Origin: Pseudomonas sp. GD04091
Lineage (GTDB): Bacteria; Pseudomonadota; Gammaproteobacteria; Pseudomonadales; Pseudomonadaceae
Assembly: GCF_029836165.1 (NCBI RefSeq)
Contig: NZ_JAOEBG010000024.1
Span: 26,683-90,682, forward strand
Direction of reading: 5' to 3'
DNA length: 64,000 bases
Part shown: one piece after another, positions 1 through 5,789 of the stretch
Numbering within the stretch: the first letter of the stretch is position 1
Layout: every line of letters starts with the position of its first letter
Program-made: the position numbers and the translations under genes
The notes under the pieces: model-generated
Databases searched by the model: none
Seen by the model: only the letters and a program-made list of their open reading frames with translations
What the model was told of the DNA's origin: nothing

Positions 1-1529
1 AGGCGAATGCGCCCGCCGTTGGCGGTGTGGCGGATGGCGTTGTGCAACAGGTTGTCCAGGACCCGGTCAAGCTGGGCGATATCGGCCTGAATACGTGGCA
101 AGGGTCGTTCCAGCTCGCTCAGTAGTTCGATGTTCTTGGCCGCGGCCTGCTCGGCGAAGCGCGCCACGGCGCGGTCGAACAGCTCGTCCAGCGCACAGGG
201 CGCCAACTCCAGTTTCTGCAGGCCGCTCTGGTAGCGGGAGAAGTTGAGCAGGTCGTTGATCAGCTGGGTCAGGCGCTGCATTTCCTCGCCGATGGTCTCC
301 AGCAGGTCATTCTCCCGCGCCTCGGGAGGGAAGCTGACCCGCTCGCGCAGTAGCCCGAACGCCATGTGCATGCCGGTGACCGGGGTGCGCAGTTCGTGGG
401 AGGCGCGCAGTACGAACTCGCTGCGCACGCGCTCGAAGGCGCGCTGTTCGGTGACGTCGTGCAGCACCATCACGGCGCCGAGGATGGGGCCTTGAGGGTG
501 ACTGACCGGGGTGAGGCTGTAGGTCAGCAGGCGGGTTTCCTCTTCCACTTCCAGGCTCAGGTCCTCTGGTGGCCGGTCCAGGCCACCACCGCGCAGGACC
601 TGGCGCAGTTGCTGTTCCAGCTCGGGGCGTTGCAGCGCCTCGGCCAGGCCCACGCCCAGGCGGCTGGGGTCCCAGCCCAGCTGGCGCTGGGCCACGGGGT
701 TGAGGTGTTCCAGGCGACCCTGGCGATCGATGATCAGCAAGCCGTCGTCGATGCTGTCGAGTACGGCCTGCAGGCGCTGCTGGCCTGCCAGCAGTTCATC
801 GATGTTGGTGGCCTGGTGCTTGCGCAAGGCATCGGCCATCAGGCCGAAACGGCGGGTCAGCTGGTTGAGCTCGGTCGCCTGGGTGATCGGCAAGGTCACC
901 TCGAAGTTGCCCTGGCCCACCTGGTCGGCGGCCTTGGCCAGGGCCTCGATCGGCTGGCCGAGGCGGCGCGCGATGTTATGCGCGGTGACGAAGCCCAGCA
1001 CCAGCACGGCCAGGCCCACCAGGCCGAGCACGCCGCCGACCATGAGAGCGTGATTGCGCGATAGCTCTTCGCTGCGCACGATGTGTTCCAGCGCCTGGCG
1101 GTGAGAATCGAGCAGGTCGGTGCGGACCTGGTTGAATGCCGCGCCCAGAGGCTGGTCGACGCCCATGCTGAGCGCGGGTGCCGGGCTCTCCCGGTACGCT
1201 TGTATGAAGGCCTGGTAGTTGCTGCTGGCCTTGCTGAAGCCGGTGCGCTCACCGCCTTGCTCCAGCCCCTGGTTGAGCAGGCCTTGGAACTGGTTCTGCA
1301 GGGTCACCAGGTTCTTCGGGTCGGCGCCATCGTCGAGGATGAGGTTCAGTTGCTCGCCCAGGTTCTGCCTCAGCTTCAGGCCCAGCTCCAGGGTGTGGGA
1401 AGTGTCCTGCACCAGGCGCTGCTGCACGGTGGCCATCTGCAGCACGCTGATCAGCCCCAGCAACAGGCCGAGCAGCGCCACGGTCACCAGCGCCGAGATG
1501 CTGAGAAACAGCCGTGTGCGCAGCTTCAT
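1..1529 (-). CDS. kinB: Sensor histidine kinase KinB (C-terminus cut by window edge)
   Basis: Membrane sensor kinase paired with AlgB; in P. aeruginosa KinB controls alginate and virulence through AlgB. The first 509 codons are visible. They show an N-terminal membrane helix (about residues 8-30), a periplasmic part, a second helix (about 160-185), a HAMP-like linker, a PAS-like region (about 250-350) and a HisKA box reading RASHELRTPV with the phospho-acceptor His at residue 378. The start of the ATPase domain is visible before the sequence runs off the left edge. The ATG at 1529 follows an AGGTGG ribosome site that overlaps the algB stop, and the gap to algB is only 8 nt, so the two are co-transcribed and probably translationally coupled. 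The name rests on architecture plus the algB neighbour. Confidence 0.9.
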   Translation of the reverse strand, partial: MKLRTRLFLSISALVTVALLGLLLGLISVLQMATVQQRLVQDTSHTLELGLKLRQNLGEQLNLILDDGADPKNLVTLQNQFQGLLNQGLEQGGERTGFSKASSNYQAFIQAYRESPAPALSMGVDQPLGAAFNQVRTDLLDSHRQALEHIVRSEELSRNHALMVGGVLGLVGLAVLVLGFVTAHNIARRLGQPIEALAKAADQVGQGNFEVTLPITQATELNQLTRRFGLMADALRKHQATNIDELLAGQQRLQAVLDSIDDGLLIIDRQGRLEHLNPVAQRQLGWDPSRLGVGLAEALQRPELEQQLRQVLRGGGLDRPPEDLSLEVEEETRLLTYSLTPVSHPQGPILGAVMVLHDVTEQRAFERVRSEFVLRASHELRTPVTGMHMAFGLLRERVSFPPEARENDLLETIGEEMQRLTQLINDLLNFSRYQSGLQKLELAPCALDELFDRAVARFAEQAAAKNIELLSELERPLPRIQADIAQLDRVLDNLLHNAIRHTANGGRIR

Positions 1530-1537
1530 CGGCCACC

Positions 1538-2884
1538 TCACAAGTTGAACTGCTTGCGCTTGCGGTACAGCGTGGAGGCATCGATACCCAAGGTCTTGGC
1601 TGCCTGGTCGAGGGTGTCGCTGGCGGCCAGCACGGCGGCGATGTGGGCGCGCTCCAGCTCATCCAGGCTCAACGCCGCGCCCACCCGAGGCGCATTGCTG
1701 GTGGGGGCCTCGGCCATGCCCAGGTGGCTGATTTCCACCCACTCCTGCGGGCAGATGATGCTGGCGCGTTCGATCACGTTGCGCAGCTCGCGGATGTTGC
1801 CCGGCCAGCGGTAGTTGAGCAGCGCGGTGCGGGCTTCGTCGCTGAAACCTCGGGCCGGCCGCGAGTACTCCTTGACGAAGCGGGCCAGGAAGCGGTCGGC
1901 CAGGGTCAGGATGTCTTCGCTGCGTTCGCGCAGAGGCGGCAGATGCAGGGTGATGACGTTCAGGCGGTACAGCAGGTCTTCGCGGAAGCGGTTCTCGCGA
2001 ACCATCTCCTCGAGGTTGAGGTTGGTCGCCGCGAGAATGCGCACATCGGCGCGGCGGGTGATCGGGTCGCCGACTCGCTCGTATTCCTTGTCCTGGATAA
2101 AACGCAGCAGCTTTGGCTGCAACGTGAGAGGAAAATCGCCGATCTCATCAAGAAACAGCGTGCCGCCGTCCGCCTGGCTCACACGTCCCAAGGTGCTTTC
2201 GCTGGCACCGGTGAAGGCGCCGCGGGTGTGGCCGAACAGCTCGCTTTCCATCAGTTCGGCGTTCAACGACGGACAGTTGATGGTCACGCAGGCCTTGCGC
2301 GCGCGCTTGCTCCAGCCGTGGATGGCCCGAGCCAGCTCGCCCTTGCCGGTACCGGACTCGCCGAGGATGAGGATGTTGGCGTCGGTGGTGGCCACCTGGC
2401 GGGCCGTTTCCAGCACCGCCATCATCGCCGGGCTGTGGGAGTCCAGGCCATCCTTGGGCTTGCGCACTTCGCCTTCGAGGGCTTCCAGCCGCGCCGACAG
2501 CTGGCGCACCTCCAGCTGCTTGGCCGTGGCCAGGCGCAGCTGGTCGGGGCTGCAGGGCTTGACCAGGTAATCGGCGGCACCGGCCTGGATGGCGTCCACC
2601 GCGGTATCGATGGCCGAGTGGGCGGTGACGATCACCACCCGCATCCACGGGGCCTGGATGCGCATCTGCGCGAGCACGTCCAGGCCGTTGTCCTCGCCGA
2701 GGCGCAAATCCAGGAAACACAGGTCGAACACCTGGCGCTGCAGCAGGGTCTCAGCCTGGGCGGCGCTGTTGGCGGTGGCCACGCTGTAGCCTTCGTCTTC
2801 GAGGCAGTAGCGGAAGGTGCGCAGGATGGCGGACTCGTCGTCCACCAGCAGAATGCGGCCTTGGTTGTCCGGGGCTGATTCCAT
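1538..2884 (-). CDS. algB: NtrC-family response regulator AlgB
   Basis: Cytoplasmic sigma-54-type activator and partner of KinB. The 448 residues contain a receiver domain with phospho-acceptor Asp59 (in CFLDLRL), an AAA+ domain with Walker A GESGTGKG, the sigma-54-contacting GAFTGA loop, Walker B GGTLFLDEIGD, and a C-terminal Fis-type helix-turn-helix (TLGIDASTLYRKRKQF). Length equals the usual AlgB length of about 449. The frame stays open upstream to 2974, but the ATG at 2884 is preceded by AAAGGAG and starts the receiver correctly. First gene of an algB-kinB operon. Two sigma-54-like promoters lie in the region just beyond it on the other strand, which makes AlgB a candidate activator of those genes (inference). 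Confidence 0.95.
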   Translation of the reverse strand: MESAPDNQGRILLVDDESAILRTFRYCLEDEGYSVATANSAAQAETLLQRQVFDLCFLDLRLGEDNGLDVLAQMRIQAPWMRVVIVTAHSAIDTAVDAIQAGAADYLVKPCSPDQLRLATAKQLEVRQLSARLEALEGEVRKPKDGLDSHSPAMMAVLETARQVATTDANILILGESGTGKGELARAIHGWSKRARKACVTINCPSLNAELMESELFGHTRGAFTGASESTLGRVSQADGGTLFLDEIGDFPLTLQPKLLRFIQDKEYERVGDPITRRADVRILAATNLNLEEMVRENRFREDLLYRLNVITLHLPPLRERSEDILTLADRFLARFVKEYSRPARGFSDEARTALLNYRWPGNIRELRNVIERASIICPQEWVEISHLGMAEAPTSNAPRVGAALSLDELERAHIAAVLAASDTLDQAAKTLGIDASTLYRKRKQFNL

Positions 2885-2938
2885 TTCCTGCGCTCCTTTG
2901 GGATGAGTCTCAATTAGTGTCGGAAAAATCGGGCAAGT

Positions 2939-2973
2939 TGCATGGTCGATTCTGATTGATTCCGTTCCATGCA
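2939..2973. promoter_or_regulatory. Inverted repeat TGCATGG-N21-CCATGCA, possible upstream activator site
   Basis: TGCATGG at 2939-2945 is mirrored by CCATGCA at 2967-2973 in the algB/BON intergenic region. Its centre lies about 110 bp upstream of the predicted start point of the sigma-54 promoter at 3040-3056, the usual distance for an NtrC-type activator site. An alternative is autoregulation of algB, whose start is 55 bp away. No experimental site is known to me. Confidence 0.3.
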
Positions 2974-3039
2974 TGCTAGCTGCAACTCCAGATGATGATT
3001 AAGTGATTGAAAAAATTGAAGTTGTTTGTCATGAGACAC

Positions 3040-3056
3040 CTGGCATGCAGCTTGCG
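3040..3056 (+). promoter_or_regulatory. Sigma-54 promoter upstream of BON gene
   Basis: CTGGCATGCAGCTTGCG matches the sigma-54 consensus YTGGCACGN4TTGCW at all but one position, with the correct 10-nt spacing between the -24 GG and -12 GC. It is oriented toward the BON gene 39 bp downstream, and an AT-rich tract (3000-3030) lies just upstream, as is common where IHF bends DNA. A closely similar promoter lies at 4029-4044. Confidence 0.75.
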
Positions 3057-3094
3057 ATTGTTCTGGGTTGAGGTATCCGAAAGGAGGATTTGCG

Positions 3095-3916
3095 ATGTTC
3101 GTTTCCATTCGTGTGGCCCTGTTCATGGCCTGTGTCGCACCGCTGGCCGCCCCTGCGTTTGCCGATCCGCTGCAGGACGCCAGGCTTGAAGGTGCGCTGC
3201 AGACCGCCTTGTCGCTCAACCGCATGCTCAACCCGTTCGCGATCAAGGTGGAGGTCGATGGCCAGCGCGCCCGGTTGTCCGGTGAAGTCGAGAATCCAGT
3301 GGAGCGAGCGTTGGCCGAGCAGGTGGCGCTGGCCACCCGTGGCGTGGAGCAGGTCGACAACCAACTGCGGGTCAATCCGGCTCTGGTGGACCGGCCACTG
3401 GAACTGCGCGCCTACGCCCAGCGCCTGGAGGATGCCACGTTGGCTGCCGTGATCCGTGCGCGGCTGCTGTGGAGTCGGGTCACCGAGAAGGCGCCCATGG
3501 AGGTGGAGAGCCGTGAGGGGGTGGTCACCCTGCGTGGCAAGGTGGACAGCCCCGAGGCCAAGGAACTGGCCGGTGTGCTGGCGCGTTCGACGGAGGGCGT
3601 GCACCTGGTCAACAACCTGGTCAGCCTGGACAGCACGGGATTGGCCAAGGCCCGGGAGAAGCCAGTGGACGCGGTCGATGGGCCGGCGCCCAGCGACAGC
3701 TGGATCGTCGACAAGATCGAGGCCAGTTACCGCTTCAGTCGCAACCTCGATGGCCTGAACATCAAGGTGGCCAGCGAGCAAGGGCTGGTCAGGCTGTCTG
3801 GCGAGGTGGTGAGCAGCGAGCAGAAGACCATCGCGGTCGAGGTGGCGCGGCAGATCGTCGGGGTCCGCGGGGTGGATGCCGACCTGCTCAAGGTGGCGAC
3901 CAAGGTGGAGGGTTGA
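3095..3916 (+). CDS. Periplasmic BON-domain protein
   Basis: Predicted 273-residue exported protein. A signal peptide with cleavage near AFA/DP (residues 21-25) is followed by three BON-like repeats at roughly residues 28-90, 98-165 and 195-265, each with a GXVxLxGxV-type core (ARLSGEVENP, GVVTLRGKVDS, GLVRLSGEVVS). BON proteins such as OsmY act in the periplasm or at membranes and are typically stress-induced; the exact role is unknown. The ATG at 3095 follows a strong AAAGGAGG (3080-3087); an upstream in-frame ATG at 3068 lacks a ribosome site. Expression probably depends on the sigma-54 promoter at 3040-3056. Confidence 0.85.
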   Translation: MFVSIRVALFMACVAPLAAPAFADPLQDARLEGALQTALSLNRMLNPFAIKVEVDGQRARLSGEVENPVERALAEQVALATRGVEQVDNQLRVNPALVDRPLELRAYAQRLEDATLAAVIRARLLWSRVTEKAPMEVESREGVVTLRGKVDSPEAKELAGVLARSTEGVHLVNNLVSLDSTGLAKAREKPVDAVDGPAPSDSWIVDKIEASYRFSRNLDGLNIKVASEQGLVRLSGEVVSSEQKTIAVEVARQIVGVRGVDADLLKVATKVEG

Positions 3917-3954
3917 TCGTGCAAATCGCACGACCCAAAGGCGGGGATCGTGCA
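3916..3954. promoter_or_regulatory. Candidate enhancer (UAS) for the 4029 sigma-54 promoter
   Basis: A palindrome TCGTGC-AAATC-GCACGA occupies 3917-3933. The octamer ATCGTGCA occurs at 3916 and again at 3947, 31 bp apart (about three helical turns). Position is about 80-130 bp upstream of the predicted transcription start, and an IHF consensus lies between. This is the classic layout of an enhancer for an NtrC-family activator. Which activator binds is unknown; AlgB is the nearest candidate. Confidence 0.5.
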
Positions 3955-3968
3955 GGATACGTCCCCGC
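3941..3968 (+). terminator. Weak hairpin after BON gene
   Basis: GCGGGGA (3941-3947) pairs with TCCCCGC (3962-3968) over a 14-nt loop, followed by AGATGTTTTG. It could stop transcription from the BON gene, but the loop is long and the T tract is interrupted. It overlaps the candidate enhancer repeat. Confidence 0.3.
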
Positions 3969-3987
3969 AGATGTTTTGTAGCATTCA

Positions 3988-4000
3988 TAACTAATTGATT
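3988..4000 (-). promoter_or_regulatory. IHF-binding consensus
   Basis: On the minus strand AATCAATTAGTTA matches the IHF consensus WATCAANNNNTTR exactly. It sits between the candidate enhancer (3916-3954) and the sigma-54 -24 element (4030), where IHF normally bends DNA to bring the activator to the polymerase. Confidence 0.55.
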
Positions 4001-4028
4001 TTATTGGTTTTTATTGCTTTCAAAAGAC

Positions 4029-4044
4029 TGGCATGCAGGCTGCA
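4029..4044 (+). promoter_or_regulatory. Sigma-54 promoter of the small-protein/DUF1328/Ivy operon
   Basis: TGGCATGCAGGCTGCA keeps the -24 GG and -12 GC with 10-nt spacing and shares TGGCATGCAG with the promoter at 3040-3056. It lies 47 bp upstream of the first gene of the operon at 4091. Confidence 0.65.
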
Positions 4045-4090
4045 CTGATCCCTCCAGCTCTGGATAACAAGTACAGCAGGAGGAACAGGC

Positions 4091-4375
4091 ATGAATCGCC
4101 AGCACGTCAACCGCACGCAGTCCGCCGTATTGCCTCTGCGCCAGCTGCTGTTCCTTGGCATGGCCCTCCTGCTTACCCTGGCGGCCGGCCTGTTCTACTA
4201 CAGCTGGCAGACCGCCCGACTGGCCGAGCAGGTGGCGGCGCAGACCGCACTGTTGTCCCAGATGAGGACGGCCCATGCCAACACGCTGGTCAAGGCGGCC
4301 GAGCCTCTGCCGTCCGCCGAGACTGCCCCTGCCGTGCTCGAGCGTGCCGTGCCCCAGGAGCGCTGGGTGTTCTGA
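4091..4375 (+). CDS. Small single-span membrane protein of unknown function
   Basis: Protein of 94 residues that I do not recognise. A basic N-terminus is followed by one hydrophobic helix (about residues 18-38, LLFLGMALLLTLAAGLFYY), a short amphipathic Gln/Ala-rich stretch and a Pro/Ala/Glu-rich tail, suggesting an inner-membrane anchor with a periplasmic tail. AGGAGGAACAGGC provides a strong ribosome site. It is the first gene behind the sigma-54 promoter at 4029-4044 and is followed 45 bp later by a DUF1328 gene and then an Ivy-type lysozyme inhibitor, so a role in envelope protection is a reasonable guess. Confidence 0.75.
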   Translation: MNRQHVNRTQSAVLPLRQLLFLGMALLLTLAAGLFYYSWQTARLAEQVAAQTALLSQMRTAHANTLVKAAEPLPSAETAPAVLERAVPQERWVF

Positions 4376-4420
4376 CGCTGAAGCAGACGATCGATTTCGC
4401 ACGAGAAAAGGAGAAACATC

Positions 4421-4582
4421 ATGCTGAGTTGGGCTATCACCTTCCTGATCATCGCCATCATTGCCGCAGTCCTGGGCTTCGGTGGTATCGCCGGTGCTGC
4501 GACCGGTATCGCGAAGATCCTGTTCATTGTCTTCCTGGTGCTGTTCGTTGCTTCCTTCTTCTTCGGACGTGGCAGAGGTTGA
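4421..4582 (+). CDS. DUF1328 (YtjA-type) small membrane protein
   Basis: Protein of 53 residues starting MLSWAITF and ending FFFGRGRG, almost entirely hydrophobic with two predicted helices (about residues 3-22 and 30-48) around a Gly-rich turn GFGGIAGAATG. Length and sequence fit the DUF1328 family, which is widespread in proteobacteria and has no firm function. The ribosome site is AAAAGGAGAAACATC. It lies between the unknown small protein and the Ivy gene, only 5 nt before the latter, so it is co-expressed with the lysozyme inhibitor. Confidence 0.9.
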   Translation: MLSWAITFLIIAIIAAVLGFGGIAGAATGIAKILFIVFLVLFVASFFFGRGRG

Positions 4583-4587
4583 AGACC

Positions 4588-5058
4588 ATGAGCAGGATGC
4601 TCCCCAAAGCCCTGATCGTCGCGTTGCTGCTGGGCAGTGGCGCGACGGCGATGGCTGCCAATGACGGTCAGGTCCGGGCCAACCAGTTGCTTGGCTCGGA
4701 CCCGGAGTACCGGGAAACCTGGCAGAAGACCATCAAGAATGAAGAACGCCTGCCCGAATGGGTGATCAACCTGAGTGGCAGCTCGGCGCAGCAGATGTCG
4801 GCGGTGACCGAGGATGGCGACAAGTACCTGGTCGGTCCTCTTTGCGAGTCCGACGACAATTGCACCTACAAGCGCCTTATCGTCGCCTTCAGCTGGGACA
4901 AGGACGATGCCTACGGGATGCTCGTGGAAGTACCCGAGGGCCTGCCCGCCGACAAGTCGCCGACCCGCCATGCGAACTATCGCTGGCTGGGTGAGCCGGA
5001 CGAGGGCATGAAGGCACTGCTGCAGGAGCAGCTCAAGCGCGACCCGAACTGGTACTGA
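4588..5058 (+). CDS. Ivy-type periplasmic inhibitor of vertebrate (C-type) lysozyme
   Basis: Predicted 156-residue exported protein. Signal peptide residues 1-23 (cleavage near AMA/ANDG), then an Ivy domain. The pair of cysteines in CESDDNC corresponds to the disulfide-closed inhibitory loop of Ivy proteins (CKPHDC in E. coli), although the internal residues differ and the loop His is not present. The family protects peptidoglycan from host lysozyme and may also restrain lytic transglycosylases. The ATG at 4588 follows the DUF1328 stop by 5 nt, with GAGGTTGA as a weak ribosome site, so translation is probably coupled. The same neighbourhood (algB, DUF1328, Ivy) is known in P. aeruginosa, as I recall it. 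Confidence 0.8.
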   Translation: MSRMLPKALIVALLLGSGATAMAANDGQVRANQLLGSDPEYRETWQKTIKNEERLPEWVINLSGSSAQQMSAVTEDGDKYLVGPLCESDDNCTYKRLIVAFSWDKDDAYGMLVEVPEGLPADKSPTRHANYRWLGEPDEGMKALLQEQLKRDPNWY

Positions 5059-5082
5059 CCAGCGGTCGCGCGCTGTAACGCA

Positions 5083-5118
5083 ATAGAAGCTGAACCTTTC
5101 TATCTTTCAGGCTTCTAT
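5083..5118. repeat. Inverted repeat downstream of Ivy gene
   Basis: ATAGAAGCTGAA (5083-5094) pairs with TTCAgGCTTCTAT (5106-5118) with one bulge and an 11-nt loop. It could be a 3'-end stabilising hairpin for the Ivy operon. Confidence 0.4.
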
Positions 5119-5120
5119 GA

Positions 5121-5147
5121 TGCGCGGCCCCGAGGAGGGGCCGCGCA
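5121..5147 (+). terminator. GC-rich hairpin, probable operon end
   Basis: TGCGCGGCCCC pairs perfectly with GGGGCCGCGCA around loop GAGGA, an 11-bp stem. No T tract follows, so it is not a textbook intrinsic terminator, but it is the strongest stem after the Ivy gene. Confidence 0.4.
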
Positions 5148-5427
5148 TGACCAGGGGGCCGGGCCGTTCTGACTGTTGCAGGGTCGGAGTGGCCTAGGGG
5201 TACAGGGAGTGCCTCCGCAACGGGCCAGGTCAGGAGAGGGTGGCATCGGAAGTTGCAGGTCGGCCAGGCTCGAATCGAACCTTGTGACCGATCTGACTTC
5301 CGAAGCGCCTTATTTGGGAATCCCTCCTTATATATGCGCGACTTTTCCTCTGGACACATTTTGTCGCGACCGTATATCGAAATTTTTTTACCTGTCCGAC
5401 AGGTCAGCTCGCGTGGCATTTCAGCCA

Positions 5428-5441
5428 TTCGGATTGTCGAA
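5428..5441. promoter_or_regulatory. AauR-like box, one mismatch
   Basis: TTCGG-ATTG-TCGAA differs at one position from TTCGGNNNNCCGAA, the reported binding motif of AauR, the acidic amino-acid response regulator of P. putida. It is 77 bp upstream of a perfect copy. Confidence 0.4.
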
Positions 5442-5504
5442 CACGCCATCCGACACCCATCTGTCATCCCGTCAAATCTGCCGAAAAATGGCGCTTTGGT
5501 CTTG

Positions 5505-5518
5505 TTCGGAAATCCGAA
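5505..5518. promoter_or_regulatory. AauR box upstream of gltP
   Basis: TTCGG-AAAT-CCGAA matches the published AauR motif TTCGGNNNNCCGAA perfectly. AauRS senses acidic amino acids and drives sigma-54 promoters of their uptake and use genes, which fits the downstream glutamate/aspartate symporter. It lies about 140 bp upstream of the candidate sigma-54 promoter. Confidence 0.6.
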
Positions 5519-5644
5519 CGTTGAAAATCAAGGGCTTGGCGATGCTCGATTTTGACTTCTGGTCTCATGCCGATTCGGCATGGGGTAGTCGTTTCCGGCA
5601 TTAGACTGCCCTTCCCCACGTCGCAATAGTTGCCGCCTTTTTTC

Positions 5645-5661
5645 TCGGCACGAGCGCCGCA
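5645..5661 (+). promoter_or_regulatory. Candidate sigma-54 promoter of gltP
   Basis: TCGGCACGAGCGCCGCA keeps the full -24 core GGCACG and the -12 GC with 10-nt spacing; the two T residues before the -12 GC are both C. It would give a leader of about 120 nt before gltP. The AauR boxes upstream support it. Confidence 0.45.
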
Positions 5662-5789
5662 AATCGCGCTCGCGGTGTCCTTACAGGGGGATGCCGGGCA
5701 GAGCGAGATGCAACCCGGAACGCTGTAAATGGCTCTGGAATGCACTTTTCGGCCCGACACCCGTGACCACTACAACAAAGGGTAATGAC

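Larger units (their letters stand above)
5148..5789. other. Long intergenic region upstream of gltP, no gene seen
   Basis: About 640 bp without a convincing gene. It holds two AauR-like boxes (5428-5441 and 5505-5518), a 15-bp palindrome ACCTGTCCGACAGGT at 5390-5404, a 17-bp palindrome centred at 5574, a sigma-54-like promoter at 5645-5661, and an AT-rich tract around 5370-5390. Short open frames here lack ribosome sites and coding character. Confidence 0.6.

Noticed and set aside
5176..5285. tRNA-like fragments (GGAGTGGCCTAGGGGTA and GGCTCGAATCGAACC)
   Set aside because: No acceptor stem or anticodon arm can be formed at the right distances, so not a tRNA gene.
5253..5555. 100-codon open frame upstream of gltP
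   Set aside because: No ribosome site, no recognisable protein, and it runs across AauR boxes and AT-rich DNA; judged non-coding.
5729..5745. TGGCTCTGGAATGCA as sigma-54 promoter of gltP
   Set aside because: The GG-to-GC spacing is 9 rather than 10 nt; the site at 5645-5661 fits better.
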